A stretch of 64,000 nucleotides of DNA. It comes from Mycolicibacterium helvum (GTDB lineage: Bacteria > Actinomycetota > Actinomycetes > Mycobacteriales > Mycobacteriaceae). The translations under genes were made by a program, and so were the position numbers. This document shows positions 37,823 through 46,085 of this stretch, one piece after another. The DNA is taken from the NCBI RefSeq assembly GCF_010731895.1, contig NZ_AP022596.1, positions 5,084,001-5,148,000 on the forward strand, written 5' to 3'. Under the pieces are notes generated by a model. It had not been told where the DNA came from, ran no database searches, and was given only the letters and a program-made list of their open reading frames with translations. Each line of letters starts with the position of its first letter. Position 1 is the stretch's first letter.

Positions 37823-40800
37823 ATGTCCGCGGCTAGCCCACGGAAAGCGCGGCGCGCGAAGGGGCGTCACCGCAAACAGGCGGCTCGCAACCGGCAGCGC
37901 GCGGCTCGCAACGGAATCCTCGCAGCGGCGGTGGGGGTCAGCCTGGCGGTGGCCGCCGGTCAAGGAGTGGCGGCGGCCGCCCCGGACCGCGAATCGTCGG
38001 GTTCCGTATCGAAGGGGAGTTCGGCCAGTGACGCCGGAACTCCCTCGAAATCCACCGGTGCAACCGGCACGGCTGGACCAGCGCGCAAGCGTGCCTCAAC
38101 CAAGCAATCGTCAGGGGCTCCTCGCGCCTCTTCTGGCGTAAGTGCACCGAGTTCGAGCACCGCTACTACTACTGCTGCTGACTCACCCACTGCCGCCGCC
38201 GACTCAACTACTACCGCCGCTACCTCACCGAAGACCGCGACTAGCTCTGCGACCTTCGTGGAGACAACCGCCAGCGCGCCGCAAACCGAGAAGTCGACGA
38301 CGGCCGCGGCCAAAGCAGCTCCGGCCGCATCGGCCACGCCGACGGCCGCTGCGACCCCGGCAGCGGGGACGGCGGCGTGGTATTTCATGGGCGCCTTGAC
38401 CAGAGCGGTCAACCGGCTCGCCGGCTGGCCCGGTTTACCGCACAACTTCGTCACTATTACCAACCATCAAACCGACCAGAGCCTCGACGCCGTTGACGAT
38501 CAGCTCGAAGCCTTGATCGCCGGCGCAGTCGCGGGCAGCCCAGCACGGTGGATTCCAGATCTCAACAGCATCCTCGGCCTTTTCGTCAAGTCGGCGATCC
38601 CCAACTATTCGTTCACGGACACCCTCAACGCGTGGGGCGACTTCCTGAACCGGGTCGTGCCGCCATTCACTATCGCCCCAGGGGCAGGGACTTTCGGCAT
38701 CATCACGCCGTACAAGATCATGGGCGCTGCGGTGGTCGGCACCGCAACGGTCTTGACCGACATGCTCAATGGCATTTACGACCCGGCCCAGTGGGAGATC
38801 GATGTCATAAAGGCGACCACCGGCGCCGTCGTCACCAGGTCTGACCTCACAAACGCCGCTAGTCTCGACACCAAGATTGCTGCGGCGCAGGCCGCGGCCA
38901 CCCTGACGTTCGGGCTCAGCGACGGTGGCGCTTTCTACGACCCGACGAGGGCGTGGAATATAACGCTGCCGACCTGGACCGCCGCGCAGGTCAATCCATT
39001 CACGATCGTGGCCTATGTCGCGCTGGTTGCCATGTACAAGCGGTTCCAGGAGATGGCCGCCCTCACGACCTTCACGACCAGCACGACCTACGACGGTTGG
39101 CTCTACACGCTGAGCTTGGGCAGTGACAGCACACGCTCTGAGTACGCAGCGGGCACGTTCCACGCGGTGGATCCCGATGGCAGATCGGTGGATTTCGGGA
39201 CGTCGCTACTCGGGACCTTTGTCTCGGCAGGCGGTGGGCTGGTCACCATCAACACCAGCGATGGTGGATTCACGTATACGAACACGCTTCCCGGCCAGGC
39301 GTTCTTCCAACGGGCAACGTCAGAAAATGAGGCGGACAGATACGACACCGTGAAGATCCCGGTGACGTCCGCGGACGGCGTCAAATACACCGTCACCTTC
39401 AGCATCAAGATCATCGACGGGTCGAACAGCGCGCCCACATCGTCTCCGACGATGGGCGCTGCCGACGGCCTGGGCGTCGTGCGTGGCAGCGTCGGAGGCG
39501 CCGACTCTGACGGTGACACCTTGACCTACTCGCTGGTCGGCTCATCGGTCAACGGCCTGACTAACAACTCCGCCTATACCAAGAATGGCGCAGGGAACGG
39601 CGGCATCCTCACCCTGAACTCGACCACCGGCGCCTTTACCTATGTTTCGTCGGCGACCGCCGGCGCCACGCAGAGCTTCCAGGTGCAGATCACCGACGGC
39701 CACGGTGGCACCACGATCGCGACGGTTACGGTCGCCAACACCACGTCGATCACCCCGGGCAATCTCAACACCTCGACGCCGTACGTCGTGACAGGTTCTG
39801 TGCCGGTCCCGAGTGGTGATGCGGGCATCTTCACCAGTTATGCGCTGGGCGCCAGCCCGACGAAGGGCACCGTGACGTCCTTCGACCCGACCACCGGCGC
39901 GTTCACCTATACCTCGAGCGTCGGCCGCACTCCGGCCAATAGCGATGTGGTCACCGTGATTGCCACCGACGCCAACGGCCGCACAGTCACCCTGAATCTG
40001 GCCGTCAAACCTGCGGTGGTCAACAGCGCGCCGGTGGGTAGCGGTGTGACAGTGGCCAGTTCGGCGCTGACCCGCATATTTGGCCCGTACGATCGGCAGG
40101 ATACCAGCGGCACGCTGAAAGCTACTGACGCAGAGGGTGATCCGATCACCTGGGCGGCTGGGACATACACCACCACAAACGGCGGTTCGATCACAGTCTC
40201 TGCCAGCGGCATATTCACCTACTCGTTACAGAAGTACGCGTGGTTCGGCGTCTCGGACAGCTACTGGCACGACCACGCTGTCGCCGGTGATCCTGGCGAC
40301 ACGTTCACGATCGCGGTCAGCGACGCGTTTGGCGGTACCACCAACGTGACCTACTCGATCCCGATCGAAAAGCAAAATGCAGCACCGACTTTGAGTGGAT
40401 CGGTGAGCAGTTCGAGCACCAGCGGCCTTGGCGTCGTGCGTGGCATCATCTCGGGTGGCTCCGATAGTGACGGCGACAGCCTGACCTACCGCCTGCTCAA
40501 TACAAGCGGCGGGTCGGCATACACCGCAGGCGGTGGCATCGTCACGATGAGCGGTACCTCGTTCACCTACGTCCCCAAGGTGGGCGTCACCTCGGATTCG
40601 TTCCAGGTTCAGGTCGATGACGGTCATGGCGGCGTCACGACAGCGACAGTCAACCTGGGCGGGCTGACGGCGGCGTCGCCGCAGACGAACACCAACACCT
40701 CGATTGGTGTGGTCAACGGCCAGCTGAACATCCCGGTCGGCGACATGGGACTGGGGTTGACCTACAGCTTGGGTACCGGCCCGTCGAAGGGCACCGTCAC

Positions 40801-41617
40801 CGTCAACGCCAACGGTTCCTACACCTACACCCGGACCGCCGGCCTGGGGCACACCACGATCCCGAATGATTCCTTCACGATCAAAGCCACTGATGCCAGC
40901 GGCAAGTCGGTGATCATCGCCACGATCAACGTCACCCCGACCGTTACCAACGCAGCCCCGACGCCCGGCACGACCACGATCGGCACCTCGACCCTGCAAG
41001 ACAACCGCATCCTGGGCATCGGCACCCTCAAGCAGTCCGTCACCGGCGCACTGCATGCCACCGACGCCGACGGCGACCCCCTGACCTACACCGCCGGCAG
41101 TTACACCACGGTCAACGGCGGCACGGTGGTGATCAACGCCGACGGGACCTTCAGCTACAGCATCGACAAGGGGTATTCGTACTACCACGCTGCAGCCAAG
41201 ATCGGTGCCACCGGCAGCGCGGTCGGTGACACCTTCACCGCGACGGTCAATGACGCTTTCGGTGGGACCACCACATATACAAGTGTCATACCCATCTACG
41301 CCGCCAATACCGCCCCAACGCTGTCCAACGGAATCCGCTGGGCCGGAAGCAGCATCCTAGGCACGTACACCTACTGGACATCGGTTTCCGGCAGCGACGG
41401 CGACAGCGACTCCACGACGTACGCCATCACCCAGCAGCCGGCGCACGGCAGCGCCAGCTACGACTCCTTCCTCAACATCCTCAGCACCAGTGGCACCCAC
41501 ACCGGCGACACCATCGTCCTCACCGTCTACGACGGCTACTACGTCGTGAACAACGGCGTGGTGAGCAGCACGCCGGCCAGCTACTCCGTGACGTATACGG
41601 CTCAACAGAACTTCTAA
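37823..41617 (+). CDS. Giant secreted repeat protein 1 (cadherin/VCBS-like)
   Basis: A 1264-residue predicted surface or secreted protein. Residues 6-30 are Arg/Lys/His-rich (GRHRKQAARNRQRAARNG), followed by a hydrophobic core and an AAA/P cleavage region near 52: an unusually long signal peptide. About 55-185 is a Ser/Thr/Ala/Pro linker. About 185-400 is a helical domain (SPARWIPDL, NRVVPPFTI, GIITPYKIMGAA). One SEYAxGxFxAVD module (~415-530) and roughly six beta-repeats follow, with acidic D-x-D-x-D motifs such as DSDGD and DAEGD suited to calcium. The end holds the shared YDGYYVVNNGVV motif. The first half resembles giant gene 3 and the second half giant gene 2. Function unknown; adhesion is only a guess. 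Confidence 0.85.
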   Translation: MSAASPRKARRAKGRHRKQAARNRQRAARNGILAAAVGVSLAVAAGQGVAAAAPDRESSGSVSKGSSASDAGTPSKSTGATGTAGPARKRASTKQSSGAPRASSGVSAPSSSTATTTAADSPTAAADSTTTAATSPKTATSSATFVETTASAPQTEKSTTAAAKAAPAASATPTAAATPAAGTAAWYFMGALTRAVNRLAGWPGLPHNFVTITNHQTDQSLDAVDDQLEALIAGAVAGSPARWIPDLNSILGLFVKSAIPNYSFTDTLNAWGDFLNRVVPPFTIAPGAGTFGIITPYKIMGAAVVGTATVLTDMLNGIYDPAQWEIDVIKATTGAVVTRSDLTNAASLDTKIAAAQAAATLTFGLSDGGAFYDPTRAWNITLPTWTAAQVNPFTIVAYVALVAMYKRFQEMAALTTFTTSTTYDGWLYTLSLGSDSTRSEYAAGTFHAVDPDGRSVDFGTSLLGTFVSAGGGLVTINTSDGGFTYTNTLPGQAFFQRATSENEADRYDTVKIPVTSADGVKYTVTFSIKIIDGSNSAPTSSPTMGAADGLGVVRGSVGGADSDGDTLTYSLVGSSVNGLTNNSAYTKNGAGNGGILTLNSTTGAFTYVSSATAGATQSFQVQITDGHGGTTIATVTVANTTSITPGNLNTSTPYVVTGSVPVPSGDAGIFTSYALGASPTKGTVTSFDPTTGAFTYTSSVGRTPANSDVVTVIATDANGRTVTLNLAVKPAVVNSAPVGSGVTVASSALTRIFGPYDRQDTSGTLKATDAEGDPITWAAGTYTTTNGGSITVSASGIFTYSLQKYAWFGVSDSYWHDHAVAGDPGDTFTIAVSDAFGGTTNVTYSIPIEKQNAAPTLSGSVSSSSTSGLGVVRGIISGGSDSDGDSLTYRLLNTSGGSAYTAGGGIVTMSGTSFTYVPKVGVTSDSFQVQVDDGHGGVTTATVNLGGLTAASPQTNTNTSIGVVNGQLNIPVGDMGLGLTYSLGTGPSKGTVTVNANGSYTYTRTAGLGHTTIPNDSFTIKATDASGKSVIIATINVTPTVTNAAPTPGTTTIGTSTLQDNRILGIGTLKQSVTGALHATDADGDPLTYTAGSYTTVNGGTVVINADGTFSYSIDKGYSYYHAAAKIGATGSAVGDTFTATVNDAFGGTTTYTSVIPIYAANTAPTLSNGIRWAGSSILGTYTYWTSVSGSDGDSDSTTYAITQQPAHGSASYDSFLNILSTSGTHTGDTIVLTVYDGYYVVNNGVVSSTPASYSVTYTAQQNF

Positions 41618-41713
41618 GCCCGGGCTTTGGCCATCCTTACGCCCCCAATATGCCCCAGTGGCGACACCGTGACCGACACCGTCTACGTCAGTTACGACGG
41701 CCTGCTGCCCTAG
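41618..41713 (+). pseudogene. In-frame tail fragment after giant gene 1
   Basis: Past the TAA of giant gene 1 the same frame stays open for 31 codons and ends SGDTVTDTVYVSYDGLLP-stop. This resembles the protein's own C-terminal GDTIVLTVYDGYY sequence. It looks like a leftover end of an older version of the gene or of a lost paralogue. Confidence 0.4.
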
Positions 41714-42034
41714 GGGGCCTTCTTGAGACCCGCGACCCGCGACGGTCTGCGGCCGTGACCTGTGCGAAGGCTGTGTACATACCTGATCTTTGCGCGACGC
41801 GTGTGTAAATTTGCTGATTCATAAACTAGAACATGTTCTCTCTCATTTGAGACACATGAGCACAGTCTGTCGCACCATCAAAGCTGCAGCTCACTAGGTT
41901 ATGACACACGCGGGCTGGCGAAATCTTGGCGAAAATTCGAATGGAGTGTTACGTTGCGGCATCAACAAAGTGGTGCGCGTCTCTAGACCTGTGGGGGCAT
42001 GAGTTGCGCCACGTTTCACGTGTCGGGAGAGTCG
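41714..42034. other. Intergenic leader of giant gene 2
   Basis: No gene. AT-richer than the surroundings, with a palindrome (41828-41839) and, at about 41914-41962, a stretch resembling the leaders of giant genes 1 and 3. The giant gene 2 ribosome-binding site GGGAGA is at 42025-42030. Confidence 0.5.
41828..41839. promoter_or_regulatory. AGAAC-AT-GTTCT palindrome (KstR-like)
   Basis: A perfect 12-bp palindrome preceded by T. It fits the TnnAACnnGTTnn part of the KstR operator consensus but ends in C where A is expected. About 200 bp upstream of giant gene 2. Tentative. Confidence 0.3.
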
Positions 42035-45000
42035 GTGGCTTCGAAGAAGAAGCAGGCAGGTCGTCACAGGAAGCAGGCTGCGCGACATAGGAAGGTCGTC
42101 GCCCGCAACCGGAAACGTGCTGCACGCAACGGTATCTTCGCCGCCGCGGTTGGGCTGAGTCTGGCGGTCGGCGTCGGTCAAGGAGTGGCCGCAGCCTCCA
42201 CTGACGGCAGCTCGTCGGATTCCGGATCCGCATCGCATTCACCGAGCAATTCGGGAAGTAATTCCGGCCAGTCCGCGGCCGCCAACCGCACCAACGGATC
42301 TGCCGGACCTGCGCGGACTCGCTCGACAGCAAAGCCGCCTGCGGCCGGCTCCAACGGCGGTTCCTCGGTGTCCGTACGGTCGCCGGGATCGGCTCGCTCC
42401 GTCGCCACGGGCAGCGATACAGACCCGACCCCTCAACCGGCATCCTCGACTCCGACACCAACGTCGACCGATGACGCCACAACGACCGAAACATCGGCCA
42501 CCGGCGGGACGTTGACGACGCCGTCGACCGCCCCTGCGGCGACTGACTCATCGGCGCCGACGGCCGCCAGTCCGTCGAGCGACAACCCAACGGGTGGAGG
42601 CAATTCGACGACGGCGAAGGCTACCGCGGCCAGGGCCGTGGCTGCTGCCGCCGTGGCACCCTCTGCGGCTGCGTCTTCGATGGACGGCGACCTGTCCGCC
42701 GTTCAGGAGGGCGCGGGCCCAATCACCACCCCAGCGCACTACGCCATCCAGACAACGCTGGACGCCTGGGCTGCGCAACTCGACGCGCTGATGGCGGCCC
42801 CGCTCACCGCGGTCAACGGATGGCTCAAATTCCCGCTGACCTTCTTGAACGCGTTCTTCAAGCCCTCGATCGTGGTCGACAGGCTGTCGTATGGGCTCAA
42901 CGGGCTCGCTACCCTCATCAACGAGTTCGTGCCACCGTTCAAGATGGTGGATGGCGCACCGTCGACCATCACCCAGGCATCCGTCACCGCGGCAGTGCTC
43001 GCGGGCGCCATTGAGATCATGAACATCGCGCAGACCCCCGACCCGATGCTGTGGGTGACCGAGGCGGTGGCGCTAGCCGGTGCGTTGCACGATCTCGCCG
43101 GCGGAGACCTCACCGCGATCGGGGACAGCCGGATCGTATCGGCCGCCAGTGGTGCGTTCCTCTCCCCGAAGACGGTGCTGGACAAGGTAATTGACCTCAA
43201 GGCTCCGAATCCGGTTTCGCTCACCATGTACGTCTTCGTGGTCGCCATCTTCCGGCGGTTTGCCGACGTTGCCAGGGATCACGCCCCGGTGGTCACCGAC
43301 ATGAAGCAGACCAGTCAGCATCTGCCGAACGGAAGCGGGACGACCGTCTCGGGTTACGTGCAGTTCTACGATGCCGACGGCGACCCAATCACCTCGTTCG
43401 GATTCACCGAGCCCAACGACAGCCGGTTCACGGTCACCGTTGTCGACGCCGGTAACGGGCGGATGAACTGGACGGTGTGGGACTGGAATCCGTTGTCCAG
43501 CGACAAGTCACCGAAGACCTTGACATTCACCATGACAGTCCTCGCGCAGGGCGACGGCCAGATCAGCGTGTCGAAGCCGTACATGCCGAACGGTGACGAA
43601 ACCAAGAAAACCGTCACCGTCACGGTCTGGTACAACCAGCCGGCGATGTCTATGAACAACACGGTCGGCAGCACCTCGCCGCTGGGCGTGGTTCGTGGCA
43701 CCGTCTCTGCGCCGACGAACCCGGACAACCCGATGAGCTTCGCGCTGGTCGGCGCCAGTAGCGGGGGATCGGCGTACACCGCCAACGGCGGCATCGTGAA
43801 AATGACCAACGGGCAGTACACCTACATCCCGAACCGGGCATCGAGCGCCACCTCCGACTCGTTCCAGGTTCAGGTCACCGATGCCTACGGCAACACCTCG
43901 ACGACAACCGTCACGGTTCCGGTGAGCGCGACATCGCCGGTGACGAACATCAACACCGCCACGCCGGGCAAGGTCACCGGCAACCTCGCCAACGGCAGCG
44001 ACGCCGGGCTGATGACTTACAGCATCGGTACCGCCCCAAATCCTCTGCGGGGCACCGTCACTCTCAACGCCGACGGCAGTTTCACTTACACGAGGACCGC
44101 GGCCGGCCACTCTCAGCCAACGGACGACTCGTTCACGATCCTTGGCACCGACAGCACCGGAAAGACCGTCACCATCGCGGTGGTCAACGTCAACCCGACG
44201 GTGGGGAACAGCCCACCGGTGGGTAACGGTGTGACAGTGGCTAGTTCGGCGCTGACGCGCATCGTGGGTCCCTACGACCGGCAGGACACGTCGGGCACGC
44301 TTCGTTACACGGACGCCGATGGCGACCCGGTTACCTTTGCAGCCGGGACCTACACCACCGCCAACGGCGGCACGGTGACGGTGAACGCCAACGGGACATT
44401 CAGCTACACCTTGCAGAAGTACGCCTGGTTCGGCGTCTCGGACAGTTACTGGCACGACCATGCGGTCGCTGGTGACCCCGGTGACACGTTCACTGTCAAC
44501 GTCAGCGACGCCTTCGGCGGTACCACCGCGGTGACCTACTCGATCCCGATCGAGAAGCAGAATGCGGCACCGACGTTGAGCGGAAATGTGAGCAATAGCA
44601 GCAGTTCCGGCATGGGCGTGGTGCGTGGCACCATCGCGAGCGGCTCCGATGGCGACGGCGACAGCCTGACCTACACCCTGGTCGGCGCGACGGGTGGCTC
44701 GGTATACGGCTCCAACGGCGGCATCATCACGATGAATGGCACTTCGTTCACCTACATCCCGAAGGCTGGGGTCACCTCGGATTCGTTCCAGGTGAAGGTT
44801 GACGACGGCCACGGTGGCACCACCACGGCGACCGTCACCCTGACCGGGCTGACGACGCCGTCGCCGCAGACCAACACCAACACCACCGCCGGTGTCGTGA
44901 CCGGCCATCTGAATGTTCCGTCGGGTGATAGCGGCCTTGGGCTCACCTACAGCCTGGGCAGCGGCCCATCCAAGGGCAGTGTGGTCGTCAATTCCGACGG

Positions 45001-45742
45001 CACCTACACCTACACGCGGACTGGCGGCCTTGGTCACAGCACGACCCCGAACGATTCGTTCACCATCAGGGCCACCGATTCCACCGGTAAGTCGGTGATC
45101 ATTGCGACGATCAATGTTGCCCCGTCGGTGTCCAACAACGCACCTGCGGTATCGCTGGTCACCCAACCGACGGTCGGAACTCGTAGCGGGACAACGCAGA
45201 CCACCACCGGCAAGATCCAATGGAGCGACGCCGACGGTGACCCGATATCGATCAACGGGCAGGCCGCCCCGACTGGCACCAACACCATCACCCTGAGCAC
45301 GAGAAACGGCGGCACCGTAGTCCTCAAGGGCGACGGCACCTTCACTTACACCCGAACCGTGAGCAACGCGCAGTCCCATCAGGCGGCCAAGATTGGCGCG
45401 GCTGATAGCGATGTGAACGACTACATCGACATCACGGTCGATGACGGCTACGGCGGCACCACCGCCCTCGCGGTGAAGGTGGCGGTCTACGCGACCAACA
45501 GTGCGCCGACCATCTCCGGTGGCGGCAAGTTCGCCGGCAACGTCAACACGATCAAGGTGGATGATGCTGACGGAGACAGTCTTTCGTTCACGCACAACGG
45601 GTCGAGCTTCACCTTCGGTGGCCGCGGCGTCTCCACCAGCACGCTGTGGGGTGGAAATACGCTCACGGTGACCGACGGTTACTACACCGTCATCAACGGC
45701 GTGGTCCAGACGACGCCCTCCAGCGTAACGAAGACCTGGTAG
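42035..45742 (+). CDS. Giant secreted repeat protein 2 (cadherin/VCBS-like)
   Basis: About 1235 residues. The GTG at 42035 follows GGGAGA by 4 nt and begins at the SKK-x-AGRHRK sequence shared with protein 3; an ATG at 41999 in the same frame is an alternative. The N-terminus has tandem RHRKQAARHRK-type basic repeats, a hydrophobic core ending near AAAS, then ~150 residues rich in Ser/Thr/Pro. A helical domain (~200-400, INEFVPPFKM) differs in sequence from that of protein 1. Six or so beta-repeats with DADGDP calcium-type motifs follow, then the shared TDGYYTVINGVV ending. The block around PYDRQDTSGTL and YAWFGVSDSYWHDHAVAGDP is nearly identical to protein 1, also in DNA. Confidence 0.83.
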   Translation: MASKKKQAGRHRKQAARHRKVVARNRKRAARNGIFAAAVGLSLAVGVGQGVAAASTDGSSSDSGSASHSPSNSGSNSGQSAAANRTNGSAGPARTRSTAKPPAAGSNGGSSVSVRSPGSARSVATGSDTDPTPQPASSTPTPTSTDDATTTETSATGGTLTTPSTAPAATDSSAPTAASPSSDNPTGGGNSTTAKATAARAVAAAAVAPSAAASSMDGDLSAVQEGAGPITTPAHYAIQTTLDAWAAQLDALMAAPLTAVNGWLKFPLTFLNAFFKPSIVVDRLSYGLNGLATLINEFVPPFKMVDGAPSTITQASVTAAVLAGAIEIMNIAQTPDPMLWVTEAVALAGALHDLAGGDLTAIGDSRIVSAASGAFLSPKTVLDKVIDLKAPNPVSLTMYVFVVAIFRRFADVARDHAPVVTDMKQTSQHLPNGSGTTVSGYVQFYDADGDPITSFGFTEPNDSRFTVTVVDAGNGRMNWTVWDWNPLSSDKSPKTLTFTMTVLAQGDGQISVSKPYMPNGDETKKTVTVTVWYNQPAMSMNNTVGSTSPLGVVRGTVSAPTNPDNPMSFALVGASSGGSAYTANGGIVKMTNGQYTYIPNRASSATSDSFQVQVTDAYGNTSTTTVTVPVSATSPVTNINTATPGKVTGNLANGSDAGLMTYSIGTAPNPLRGTVTLNADGSFTYTRTAAGHSQPTDDSFTILGTDSTGKTVTIAVVNVNPTVGNSPPVGNGVTVASSALTRIVGPYDRQDTSGTLRYTDADGDPVTFAAGTYTTANGGTVTVNANGTFSYTLQKYAWFGVSDSYWHDHAVAGDPGDTFTVNVSDAFGGTTAVTYSIPIEKQNAAPTLSGNVSNSSSSGMGVVRGTIASGSDGDGDSLTYTLVGATGGSVYGSNGGIITMNGTSFTYIPKAGVTSDSFQVKVDDGHGGTTTATVTLTGLTTPSPQTNTNTTAGVVTGHLNVPSGDSGLGLTYSLGSGPSKGSVVVNSDGTYTYTRTGGLGHSTTPNDSFTIRATDSTGKSVIIATINVAPSVSNNAPAVSLVTQPTVGTRSGTTQTTTGKIQWSDADGDPISINGQAAPTGTNTITLSTRNGGTVVLKGDGTFTYTRTVSNAQSHQAAKIGAADSDVNDYIDITVDDGYGGTTALAVKVAVYATNSAPTISGGGKFAGNVNTIKVDDADGDSLSFTHNGSSFTFGGRGVSTSTLWGGNTLTVTDGYYTVINGVVQTTPSSVTKTW

Positions 45743-45750
45743 GGCAGAGG

Positions 45751-45815
45751 CCCGCGAGTTGGGGCAGTGCGGAATGGGCGATCAGGAAGTAGATGATCAG
45801 CCCGGTGCCGTCGAC
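45751..45815. repeat. Displaced copy of the mgtE 3' end
   Basis: 65 bp that match 49338-49402, the last ~20 codons of mgtE on the minus strand, at 61 of 65 positions. Flanking bases do not match. The fragment sits 9 bp after the stop of giant gene 2, just as the real mgtE end sits just after giant gene 3. It indicates that a gene-plus-mgtE-end junction was copied or recombined when the cluster grew. Confidence 0.85.
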
Positions 45816-46085
45816 AACTGACTCGCGTCAGTGCTAGCAATGCCAGCACGAGGTGAGCCGGATCGTCGAATGTTCCCGCAGTGTGCGCAAATTCGGGTGA
45901 TCTCTTTGTGAATGTGCTGTCAGTCGCGCGCTCAACGCCACATCGCGACACGAATCCGGGATAATTTTGCCGAACACGCTGGTCGGCAGGTTTCTCCAAG
46001 GCCTGACTGAAACTGGCTTCGGTGAAGAGTTGTGAGCGATGTTGCGTTGCCGGTGGGTGGCGTGACGTGTCAGTCGGGAGATTCG
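45816..46085. other. Leader of giant gene 3
   Basis: No gene seen. 45965-46050 contains the block CGCTGGTCGG, then TGGCTTCGGTGAAG and GTTGCGTTGC, in the same order as upstream of giant gene 1 and partly upstream of giant gene 2. The ribosome-binding site GGGAGA (46076-46081) precedes the TTG start. Confidence 0.5.

Noticed and set aside
43508..45595. 695-codon minus-strand frame
   Set aside because: Shadow of giant gene 2; repetitive only because the sense gene is repetitive, and rich in Arg/Gly/His as such shadows are.
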